DNA from: Hymenobacter montanus
Lineage (GTDB): Bacteria; Bacteroidota; Bacteroidia; Cytophagales; Hymenobacteraceae
Direction of reading: 5' to 3'
DNA: 64,000 nucleotides
Assembly (NCBI RefSeq): GCF_014699115.1
Contig: NZ_JACXAD010000011.1
Coordinates: forward strand, 62,001-126,000
Made by a program: the position numbers and the translations under genes. Shown here in pieces: positions 25,869 to 33,458 of this stretch. The notes beneath the pieces are model-generated. The model was not told the origin of the DNA, made no database searches, and worked only from the letters and a program-made list of their open reading frames with translations. Within the stretch, counting starts at the first letter, position 1; every line of letters begins with the position of its first letter.

Positions 25869-28745
25869 TTAAAGCCGGACGTCAAACGCCAACGGCTCGA
25901 TTACCCACTGGCGGAGGGTAGTCCGGTACACGACCCGTACCCCCGCCTCGACTGGCGTCCGCAGGCGCAGCACGTTAAACAGCACCTGCGCATCGACGCC
26001 CACGTTGCGGTAGGCCCGATTGCCGGGTTCCGCCCGGTTCTCGCCTTGGGCCGCGTCGCCAAACACGGCGGCCCGCAGGCGCTGCACGTACAGCACCCGG
26101 CCCAGCTCCCAGTGTGTGAAGGCCAGGGGCAGGTTGTAATCGAGGCTGGCCACCCGCAGACGGTCGAAGCTCACGTAACCCTCGCCCCGCGCGAACGAGA
26201 CGGCCGGCGCGAACTGGTACTGCGCCTGGTTTTGCCATTGGTAGCCCGCCCGCAGGCGGATGGCGTGATGCCGGCCCAGCCCCGGCAGGTAGCCAATGAC
26301 CTGCGCCCCCCACTGCGCCGCTTCCAACCCGCGGGCAAAGGGCGTGGTGCGCCAGGTGCCCAAAAAAGCGCCGCCCAGGCGAGGTGCCACGTCACGGGCA
26401 CTGCGCTTGAGCTGCGAAACGTAGCTTACCGTGGTTTGAATAGCGTTCAGGGGCTGGCCGGGACCAGTTTCCGAGCGTTTGCGGACGGGCAGGTCGTAGT
26501 CGAACACCCGCTCGTGCAGGTAGGCTGTACCCACCGACAGGGCGCGCAGGAACTTGGAGCGCGTCAGATTCAGCGGTAGGCGCAGCCCGGCCGAGAAGCG
26601 CGTGTACTGCCACTGGTCGCGGTAGGTCTGACCCTGGTAAATCACGGCCGCGTCGCGTCCGCCGTAGGTTACGTCCACGTCCACCACCGGGTACAGGGCC
26701 TGGTAGCTCAAAGCTCCCGTTGCGCTAAAGGTGCGCTCCGCTTGGTCGTAGCCCACGCCGGCAAATACGGAAGTGGTGTTCAGCAAATCCTGCGACCGCA
26801 GGCCCAGGCTCACGGCGTTGCCCGACGGGCTTTGCACCACCCCGTAGCTGAACAGGTTGAAGGCGTGGTGCAAAGGCGAGTAGCGCCGCACGCCGTAGCG
26901 GGGGGCCGCCGAGTCGGGGCGCACCAACAGGCGCGGCACCAGCTGCCCCGCCGGCTCCCGGGCCGCCAGGGCATCGGCATAGGGACTTGGAGCCTCGGCC
27001 CGGGCGACCTCGACGGGGGCCCAGGCCGCGGTATCGAGGGGCATCTCGACCACTCGCGCCCCGGTGGCCCGGTAGTCGTGAAAAGCCAGGGTGCGGCCAT
27101 CCGGCGACACCGCCGCGTGGTAGGCGCCCAGCGGTCGGGAGCTGACGCGGTACGTTTGGCCGGTGCGGGTGCTCACGGCGTAGAGGTTGTCGATACCCGA
27201 CTGCGAGGAGTTGTACAGCACGAAGTTGCCCCAGGGCTGCGGGTTGGCCAGGTTTACGTTCGCCACCGGCAGCAAAGCGCGCGCCGGATCAGCCCCGGTC
27301 GGATCGAGGACGGCAATGGTTTTGCCAGCGGCGCTTAGCACCACGGCCACCACCCGGCGCCCGTCGGGATGCCAGCGGGGCTGCTGGTAGAAGTCGTTGC
27401 GCGGGTTGGGTAGCACCTGGGTTTCGGCACCGGTTTGGGCATCGAGCACTACCAGCGCGTGGTGGTAGCCGGCATCGGTGCGCACGGCCACAATCTGGCG
27501 GCCGTCGGCCGAGAGGGCCGCGGCGGTGTAGCGGGCGCCGCGACCCAGCCGGGTAAGCTCCCCGGTCTTCAGGTTCAGCAGCTTGAGCTCCGACGCGATG
27601 CGTTGGCCCCAACGCGCATCCGGCTGAAATTCCGGCCAGAGCGCTTTGCCCGCGCTCACCGACAGCATCTCGGGCAGGTTGAGCTGGCCGGGCACGAATA
27701 CCTTGCGCTCGGGGCCGTGGCGGCTGAGCAGCACCAGTTGCGGCACGTAGGCCAGGCCCGTTTTCAGGGCCAGCACGGTGCTGTCGGTCACGTACTGTGG
27801 GTATTCGTATTGGGTAAACACTGGCCCGGTGGCGGACCCGGCAAGCTCGCGCACTGGCGGGCCGGCGGGCCGGGCGGCCTGCTGCACCCGCCAGGTCGAG
27901 TCGATTTCGGCCATGGTGCGGCTGTAGAGCTGCTCCACCGTCAGGCCGGTGGTACGACGGATGCTCGCCGAGAACGAGAAAGGGTAGAACGGAAACCGGT
28001 AGTAGGTATCGAGCACCGACGACCACACGGCGGGCCCGTAATGCGTTTTCAGATACGACGTCATAAAATAGCCCAGCACGTACCAGTCGGGCACGTGGTC
28101 GCGGAAAGAGCCGTTCACGGCCTTTTGGTAGCTGTAGCGGCGCCCGGCCAGCAGGTTGGCCCGCAGCCCCAGGCCGAAGCTCGGGATGCGCCCCCGCCCG
28201 CTGCGGGTGAGGGCGGTTTCGGTGCCCACGGCGTCGCCTTCGAAAAACCACTGGGGCACGCCCACGGCCGCAATGCCCAGGGCCCCGTCGCCCAACAGCG
28301 GGCCCAGCACCCGGCCTACTCCCTGCCGGGCCTTCTCAAACTGGCCCACGTGGCGGTATTCGTGCACCGCCAGTCCGTCGAGCCAGTCCACGGTGCCGAG
28401 GGCCAGGCCCTGCTGCGGGGTGGTGAAAAACTCGGCGTGCCGCGGCAAAAAAGTCACGAAGCCGTTGCTAACCGTCGTTTGGTTTTGCAGTACCACACTG
28501 ATGGGGCGCGGGCTCACCCCGAGGGTGGCTACGTCGGGCTCGTGCAACTGCTCGAGCCGTGCGGCCGTGCGCTGCGCGGCCGAGTCGAGCCCACCCGCGT
28601 ACAGCACTCTAAAATGCGGGGTGCGCACTAGCTGCCAGCGCAACGACGGCGGGTTCTGGCTAAGAATGGGCAGGCTCTGGGCTTGCGCCTGATTTGATTC
28701 GAACACGAAGAGGCTCAGCAGCCCGCAGCCCAGCAAACAACGCAT
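25869..28745 (-). CDS. Secreted HExxH metallopeptidase-like / beta-propeller / outer-membrane barrel protein
   Basis: A 958-residue protein. The signal peptide (1-22, ending QAQAQS) begins at ATG 28745; the longer frame to 28871 lacks a purpose. Residues about 35-310 form a gluzincin-like peptidase region with HEYRH (128-132) and a downstream Glu in PQWFFEGDAVGTE (about 166). Residues about 350-600 hold TolB/WD40-like propeller blades (ISPDG-type: LSADGRQIVAVRT, HPDGRRVVAVVL, VSPDGRTLAFHDY). Residues about 640-958 are alternating beta strands of a surface-antigen-like barrel ending in F-V-R-L. No T9SS domain. Likely outer-membrane; substrate unknown. Confidence 0.75.
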   Translation of the reverse strand: MRCLLGCGLLSLFVFESNQAQAQSLPILSQNPPSLRWQLVRTPHFRVLYAGGLDSAAQRTAARLEQLHEPDVATLGVSPRPISVVLQNQTTVSNGFVTFLPRHAEFFTTPQQGLALGTVDWLDGLAVHEYRHVGQFEKARQGVGRVLGPLLGDGALGIAAVGVPQWFFEGDAVGTETALTRSGRGRIPSFGLGLRANLLAGRRYSYQKAVNGSFRDHVPDWYVLGYFMTSYLKTHYGPAVWSSVLDTYYRFPFYPFSFSASIRRTTGLTVEQLYSRTMAEIDSTWRVQQAARPAGPPVRELAGSATGPVFTQYEYPQYVTDSTVLALKTGLAYVPQLVLLSRHGPERKVFVPGQLNLPEMLSVSAGKALWPEFQPDARWGQRIASELKLLNLKTGELTRLGRGARYTAAALSADGRQIVAVRTDAGYHHALVVLDAQTGAETQVLPNPRNDFYQQPRWHPDGRRVVAVVLSAAGKTIAVLDPTGADPARALLPVANVNLANPQPWGNFVLYNSSQSGIDNLYAVSTRTGQTYRVSSRPLGAYHAAVSPDGRTLAFHDYRATGARVVEMPLDTAAWAPVEVARAEAPSPYADALAAREPAGQLVPRLLVRPDSAAPRYGVRRYSPLHHAFNLFSYGVVQSPSGNAVSLGLRSQDLLNTTSVFAGVGYDQAERTFSATGALSYQALYPVVDVDVTYGGRDAAVIYQGQTYRDQWQYTRFSAGLRLPLNLTRSKFLRALSVGTAYLHERVFDYDLPVRKRSETGPGQPLNAIQTTVSYVSQLKRSARDVAPRLGGAFLGTWRTTPFARGLEAAQWGAQVIGYLPGLGRHHAIRLRAGYQWQNQAQYQFAPAVSFARGEGYVSFDRLRVASLDYNLPLAFTHWELGRVLYVQRLRAAVFGDAAQGENRAEPGNRAYRNVGVDAQVLFNVLRLRTPVEAGVRVVYRTTLRQWVIEPLAFDVRL

Positions 28746-29065
28746 GTAATACTCCTGGTAAAAAGCTACTCGACAACTAAAAAACGAAAGAACGGCAGGC
28801 GGCGGTGCCCATACTACGAAAAGCTTGCTTAAGGCTCCGGTAGCGAAGCGGAAAGTATGATTATGAGTCACTGACCTAGTGTGGCCACGGGCACCTCACG
28901 GGAGACCTGCGGAGTTGTCCCCAGTAGGTCAAATCCTACCGGGGACAACCCTAATTGCAGGCGCGAAGCCCCAGCAGAGGAGTACCTGATGCTCGATACA
29001 GGGGCCAGAATACCACTCCAAAATCAGCCACCGCACTTCTATCCGAAGCTTACTCACCTTGCTGA
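28746..29065. other. Intergenic region with one strong hairpin
   Basis: About 320 bases between two minus-strand genes. No gene is supported. The hairpin at 28913 is the only strong structure. The promoter of the HExxH protein lies in this stretch; a TAGCTTTT sequence on the minus strand about 20 bases above its ATG is a weak candidate. Confidence 0.4.
28913..28949. repeat. Hairpin resembling a tRNA acceptor/T-arm minihelix
   Basis: GTTGTCCCC pairs with GGGGACAAC, and inside it GTAGG pairs with CCTAC around the six-base loop TCAAAT, with one A/C mismatch at the junction. The loop and stem recall a T-arm, but no D-arm or anticodon arm is present. It lies 117 bases past the stop of the GDPD gene on the minus strand and may be its terminator, although no T-run follows. 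Confidence 0.6.
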
Positions 29066-30175
29066 TTACCTGGCTGCTACTGCCGTGGCGGTGTAGTCGG
29101 AGAATACGCCATCCAGGCCCAGATCGTAGAAATGCTTGTATTCGGCGGTGGGATTATTTTGGTAAGCGGGCAGCAGGTACCGGGGCTCGTTGCGGAACGT
29201 AAAGGCGTGTACGAGCAGCCCGCGCTGGTGCGCCCGCTTGATAAGGGTAGTGGGGGGCAGCTTGGCCGTGGGCGTGTAGGGCTGAATGTAAGGCTTCCAG
29301 GGGCCAATACCGGTGGCATAGGTTTTCACGAAGTCCAGCCCGGCGTCGGTGGTCAGATCCAGGAAGGTGCGCTGGTCGCCCGCAACCACGAAATCGTAGG
29401 GTTGCGCGGCGGGCGCAACCAGCGTCAGGTTGCCGCTGGCGTCCACGTCGGTGGCATCCAGCAGCTGCACCGTTTTCACCGTCGACTGGTACTGGGTGCG
29501 AATGGCGCGCAGGTTGGCGACCTCAAACGACTGCACAAACACCGGGGCGGCGCGGTTATTCCAGCCCGCGGCGTCGAGCGCTTCCAGCAGCTTGCTAGTC
29601 AGGGGCAGTCCCAGGGCCTCGTGGAACGTGGGGTGCTTGGTTTCGGGATAGATGCCGATGGTCCGGCCTTTGGCGCGGGTTTGCGCTTTGGCCAAATCGA
29701 TAACCTCCTGGAAGGTGGGGATGTCGTAGAGCCCGTTGAACTGCTGGGGCCGGTCGGCCAAGGCCTGCCTGGCTTTAATAGTTCTGAGCTCCGCCAAAGT
29801 GAAGTCGCTGACAAACCAGTCGTTGTAGGCCACACCGTCCACGGTTTTAGTGGTTTTACGATTCGCGAACTGGGGCAAGTCAGCCACATTGGTCGTGCCG
29901 GACAACATGGGCTCGTGCCGGCAAACTAGCACTTGGTCTTTGGTCAGCACCAAGTCCTGTTCGATGAAGTCGGCCCCGTCGTCAATGGCCCGCTGGTACG
30001 ACTCGAGCGTGTGTTCGGGCAGCAGGCCCGAAGCTCCGCGGTGCGCGATTACCAACGGAGCCTTGCCATCGAGGGTCTTATACGAAAGTGGATTCACGGA
30101 TGAATTGTGATTTATCTTACAGGCGCTGATTGCCAAGAGGCAAGTAGCAATAGAAAAGGACAGCAGCTTTCTCAC
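29066..30175 (-). CDS. Glycerophosphodiester phosphodiesterase, lipoprotein
   Basis: A 369-residue enzyme of the GDPD/GlpQ family that hydrolyses glycerophosphodiesters to glycerol 3-phosphate and an alcohol. A lipoprotein signal (LSFSIATCLLAISACKINHN) places it on the periplasmic side of a membrane. The catalytic site is clear: VIAHRGASGLLPEHT with the His and Glu, ADFIEQDLVLTKD with the metal-binding Glu/Asp, and VCRHEP with the second His. The start is GTG 30175 (MRKLLSFS). It may serve phospholipid turnover or phosphate scavenging. Confidence 0.93.
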   Translation of the reverse strand: MRKLLSFSIATCLLAISACKINHNSSVNPLSYKTLDGKAPLVIAHRGASGLLPEHTLESYQRAIDDGADFIEQDLVLTKDQVLVCRHEPMLSGTTNVADLPQFANRKTTKTVDGVAYNDWFVSDFTLAELRTIKARQALADRPQQFNGLYDIPTFQEVIDLAKAQTRAKGRTIGIYPETKHPTFHEALGLPLTSKLLEALDAAGWNNRAAPVFVQSFEVANLRAIRTQYQSTVKTVQLLDATDVDASGNLTLVAPAAQPYDFVVAGDQRTFLDLTTDAGLDFVKTYATGIGPWKPYIQPYTPTAKLPPTTLIKRAHQRGLLVHAFTFRNEPRYLLPAYQNNPTAEYKHFYDLGLDGVFSDYTATAVAAR

Positions 30176-30337
30176 AGCTCAGTGGTTGGCTTTCCTGGTT
30201 GACGCGCCGGCAAATTCGACTCGCAACGCCAGCTCTCAACCAAAGCACGAGTTACTAAATTATTGCGGAGTTGGGGGGAGGCCGGGCAGCTGACACGCTC
30301 TGGCGACCTGCGGCTCAGTTACATTTGCGCGGCATTA

Positions 30338-30374
30338 AAAAAGCGACGGCTCCCCTACGGAGCCGCCGCTTTTT
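30338..30374 (-). terminator. Terminator of the desaturase gene
   Basis: AAAAGCG-A-CGGCTCC pairs with GGAGCCG-C-CGCTTTTT around CCTAC. On the minus strand the stem ends in a T-run. It lies 18 bases past the stop of the desaturase gene. Confidence 0.8.
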
Positions 30375-30391
30375 ATGCTTATCAGCACTTC

Positions 30392-31396
30392 TTACGCGGA
30401 AATCAGGTCCCTATCCGGCACGCTACTGTCTTTGAGCGTGGCCGTGCCACGGTCTCTGCGCGTGATGCGGGAGTAGAGGCTGATTTCCTGATCGAACAAG
30501 AACTTGAAAAAGAGCTTGGTGTAGCTGGTGTGCGCCAGCAAGGGCTCGTAAAACTCCGGGGCCACGCTTTTGAGCTTGGGCAGGTTGTTCCACGGAATGC
30601 TGGGCATATCGTGGTGCTCGTTGTGGAAGCCCACGTTGAGGTTGATCCCGTTGAGGCGGCCGTAGTAGGAGTAGGTTTCCTGCTCAGGGCTGAGGGTGAG
30701 GTAGTGCTCCTGAATCCAGCGGGCGCCGAGGGGGTGCAAGCCCACCGAAAACCAGAAGCTGAGGAAGAGGTAGAGCAGGGCCGTCCAGCCGAAGAAGTAA
30801 ACGATGGCCGCGTCGAAAACAACCTGGGCCACGATGTTGGCCACCACGTACCGGTCGATAGTAGCCACTTCGCGGCAGCGCGCCGTGCGAATCACCTGAA
30901 ACAGCGGAAAGAAAAACAACCAGATGGCCTTACCGATGCTGTAGTTGTGAATCAGCTTGGCCTCGTACCAGTCGGGCAAGTCGGCGTCGAGCTCGTGTAC
31001 GCCCTGGAACACGTGGTGCTTAATATGAAAGTTCTTGAAGCTGATAGCCGTAGGAAATACCGACGGGAAATTGGCCAGAATGCCGGTGGCTACGTTCTGC
31101 CACAGCTTTTTAAAGACCAGGTTGTGGGCGGCCTCGTGAATTACCACAAACAGGGTGTGCGAGAAAAAGGCCCCCACCAGGTAGGCCACGGGAATGGTCC
31201 AGTACCACGCCTGGTTGCGCAGCAGGTAGGCCAGCGCAATCTGGGCCGCCACGCAGCCCAAACCAATGAGGAAGGTAATGGGATTGCGGGTCATCAGCTG
31301 CTTCACCTCGGGGTGAGCCTTGATGATCTGGCGAGTGCGTACGCGGTGCGGCTCGGTAGCCGTGGCAACGGTAAAAGCAGTGGGAGCTGGGGCCAT
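30392..31396 (-). CDS. Sphingolipid delta-4 (DEGS1-like) fatty-acyl desaturase
   Basis: A 334-residue integral-membrane di-iron desaturase with about four to six membrane segments. The three His boxes are HEAAH (VVIHEAAHNLVFK), HIKHH (NFHIKHHVFQG) and NEHHD (NVGFHNEHHDMPSIPWNNLP). The sequence follows eukaryotic dihydroceramide desaturase from end to end: the N-terminal PHRVRTRQIIKAHPEVKQLM resembles the DEGS N-domain, and the GLHP, EHYLTLSPEQETYSYYG and EISLYSR blocks all have DEGS1 counterparts. The likely substrate is dihydroceramide or a free long-chain base. The neighbours are not sphingolipid genes. Confidence 0.85.
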   Translation of the reverse strand: MAPAPTAFTVATATEPHRVRTRQIIKAHPEVKQLMTRNPITFLIGLGCVAAQIALAYLLRNQAWYWTIPVAYLVGAFFSHTLFVVIHEAAHNLVFKKLWQNVATGILANFPSVFPTAISFKNFHIKHHVFQGVHELDADLPDWYEAKLIHNYSIGKAIWLFFFPLFQVIRTARCREVATIDRYVVANIVAQVVFDAAIVYFFGWTALLYLFLSFWFSVGLHPLGARWIQEHYLTLSPEQETYSYYGRLNGINLNVGFHNEHHDMPSIPWNNLPKLKSVAPEFYEPLLAHTSYTKLFFKFLFDQEISLYSRITRRDRGTATLKDSSVPDRDLISA

Positions 31397-31448
31397 AGAA
31401 GACTGAAAATGGAGGCGGCAGAAAAGTTACTACACCTCGACCTTCAGA

Positions 31449-31456
31449 CAAAAATA
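31449..31456 (-). promoter_or_regulatory. -7 promoter box of the desaturase gene
   Basis: On the minus strand the sequence reads TATTTTTG, an exact TAnnTTTG match, about 50 bases upstream of the desaturase ATG. Confidence 0.5.
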
Positions 31457-31491
31457 CGGCAAATAGGTTCAGGTTTGGCTAGCGCGGCCGG

Positions 31492-31890
31492 CTACATTTG
31501 CACCAGCCAGGCTTTGGCCGTCTCGATGTCGTCGAATGTGGCTACCACCGGCCCCCCCGCCGTGAACTGCAGGGTAAGGTCGGTGGACAAGCGGCTGTAG
31601 ACGTTGGTTGAGTACACCCAGGCGAAATATTGCAGGCCCGCCGCCGCCATGGCCGGGAACCACTCGGTGCCGCCCCACTCGGCGGCTTCGCTCCACATAC
31701 TGGTTACGCGGGTATTATCGTTCAGCACTTTATGACAGCGCTGGGCCTGCAGCAGCCGCAGCATTTCCATAGCCCCGTGCTGCACGCTGGCCAAGTCCTG
31801 GGGGCCGTGCCAATCTGCGTGCAGCCACTCATGCTGATGGTCATAGGCAATGGTAATGTGAGGGGCTTCGAGTAATGTTTGCAACGACAT
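31492..31890 (-). CDS. SpoIIAA/STAS-like protein of unknown function
   Basis: A 132-residue soluble alpha/beta protein. The layout (YDHQHEWLHADWHGPQDL, a strand/helix repeat, then VLNDNTRVTSMWSEAAEW, GLQYFAWVYSTNVYSRLSTD and a terminal VATFDDIETAKAWL) is that of the SpoIIAA/STAS-like group common and often multi-copy in Hymenobacter. No catalytic residues are evident. It may be a partner-binding or signalling protein. The start is ATG 31890. Confidence 0.65.
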   Translation of the reverse strand: MSLQTLLEAPHITIAYDHQHEWLHADWHGPQDLASVQHGAMEMLRLLQAQRCHKVLNDNTRVTSMWSEAAEWGGTEWFPAMAAAGLQYFAWVYSTNVYSRLSTDLTLQFTAGGPVVATFDDIETAKAWLVQM

Positions 31891-32415
31891 AGCGGGCGGT
31901 AAGAGGGCAGTGCGCGTGGCTACGGGAAATACGTAGCAAAGGATGCGAAAAAAGCAGAACCAGTAGAACTATTTACCCCTATCAGTAGTAAAAAATACTC
32001 GTTGCTTATAAATCAGGGATTAATACTTACCCCGCCAGCTACCAGGAATCTTCGCTGTAACACCGCTTTTACTTACGCTGCCTCCCCAACTAAATGGCAG
32101 CGCTGACACGTTTCCGGTCAGGAACCCCTCTGTTGTTCCACGAGTTGAATTCACTCACGGTTGAGCACGTTTAGGGAAAGCAGAGCTGACGGGGCCCCTG
32201 GCGCGGACCAGCAGCCGGTACCACGAAAGTCCTCCGGGCAATTTCGCAGTATCAGCTCAGCCCCCGACACCAATTGCGTGTTCCGCGTGTATAGTTGCAA
32301 AACAGTCGCAAGCTAAACCGGGTTTAAATTCGTAGAGTACAGACTACGCCGTAAGGTTTCACCCGGGGTCTTGCCACTCCAAACCACCGCTTCCGGTACT
32401 ATTCCCATCTTATCC
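31891..32415. other. Long divergent intergenic region
   Basis: About 525 bases between the STAS-like gene and msrA. It is mixed in composition, with an AT-rich part near 31960-32030. The short ORFs here lack coding character. No strong hairpin or promoter box was identified. Confidence 0.4.
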
Positions 32416-33090
32416 ATGAAAAACCGATTGAAATCCCTTGTTGGGTTAAGTGCATTGGCTTTCACGTTTGCCTGCGGCTCGCCGCAATCGGCCGATGCGC
32501 AAAACCCGCCCCGGTCCACGGCTGGCTTCGCGCCAGCTAATCTAAGCGGCTTGGCCATCGCCACGTTTGCCGGCGGCTGCTTCTGGGCGCAGGAAGAAGC
32601 GTTTGAGCAGCTGAAAGGCGTGCAGCAGGTGGTGAGCGGCTACGCCGGCGGCGCCAAAGCCAACCCGAGCTACGAAGAGGTGGCCACCAGAACCACGGGC
32701 CACACCGAAACAGTGCAGATTTATTACGACCCCAAGGTTATCAGCTACCAGAAGCTGGCCGACATCTTCTTCACGGCCTCGCACGACCCCACCCAGCTGA
32801 ACCGTCAGGGCCCCGATGTCGGCCCTGAGTACCGCTCGGCGGCATTCTATCGCACACCCGAGGAAAAGAAAGTGCTGGAAGCGACCATTGCCAAAGTCAA
32901 TGCGTCGAAGAAGTATAGCGGCAAAATCGTAACTCAGGTCGTGCCGTTCCAAAAGTTCTGGCCCGCCGAAGCCTACCACCAGGGCTACTACCGCCTTCAC
33001 CCTGAAAACCCCTACATCGCCCACGTATCGGCAGCCAAGGTGGAGCACGTGAAGCAGGCTTTTCCCGAAGAATTAAAAAATCCGCTTTGA
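32416..33090 (+). CDS. msrA: Peptide-methionine (S)-S-oxide reductase, exported
   Basis: A 224-residue enzyme that reduces methionine S-sulfoxide in proteins. The catalytic Cys is residue 55 in FAGGCFWAQEEAF; other signature blocks are GYAGG, GHTETVQIYYDP, FFTASHDPTQLNRQGPDVG and AEAYHQGYY. The N-terminal 20 residues (MKNRLKSLVGLSALAFTFAC) form a lipoprotein signal with the lipid Cys at about residue 20, so the enzyme acts in the cell envelope. ATG 32416 opens this signal. A terminator lies 117 bases after the stop. Confidence 0.95.
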   Translation: MKNRLKSLVGLSALAFTFACGSPQSADAQNPPRSTAGFAPANLSGLAIATFAGGCFWAQEEAFEQLKGVQQVVSGYAGGAKANPSYEEVATRTTGHTETVQIYYDPKVISYQKLADIFFTASHDPTQLNRQGPDVGPEYRSAAFYRTPEEKKVLEATIAKVNASKKYSGKIVTQVVPFQKFWPAEAYHQGYYRLHPENPYIAHVSAAKVEHVKQAFPEELKNPL

Positions 33091-33206
33091 TACTCCCCTG
33101 CCTAAAGACGGGCAGCTTTCAACTTAACGTAAGCCCCGGCCCAACTCTGCCGCGGCTGGCACGCAAGCCCTGACAGCCGTGGCTCTTGTCCTCTTCCAAT
33201 TTTAAC

Positions 33207-33240
33207 GCCCGCCGGGCCTCATTAGCCCGGCGGGCTTTTT
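33207..33240 (+). terminator. Rho-independent terminator after msrA
   Basis: GCCCGCCGGGC pairs perfectly with GCCCGGCGGGC around CTCATTA, followed by five T. Confidence 0.88.
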
Positions 33241-33402
33241 GCGGTTCTGCGCAGTTGGCTTGAGAGATGCAATGGTTCGGCAAGCCGAAGGAGAGGACTC
33301 TTACGCGGACCAAATTTAAAGACGACAGAAAGTGGGGAAGGGGCAAATTGCGCCGGCTCGGGGCTTTTGGCGGCCAGTAACCGCAGGCCCGGGATGAGAG
33401 CT

Positions 33403-33410
33403 TATCTTTG
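33403..33410 (+). promoter_or_regulatory. -7 promoter box of the PAS histidine kinase
   Basis: TATCTTTG matches TAnnTTTG exactly and lies 48 bases upstream of ATG 33459. It rules out the longer TTG start at 33408, which lies inside the box. Confidence 0.6.
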
Positions 33411-33458
33411 AAAATAGAAGCCGTGCGCGGCCGGCTGCTTTTTGTTATTCTGCTCTTC

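Noticed and set aside
28913..28949. tRNA gene
   Set aside because: Only acceptor- and T-arm-like pairings are present; no D-arm, anticodon arm or room for them.
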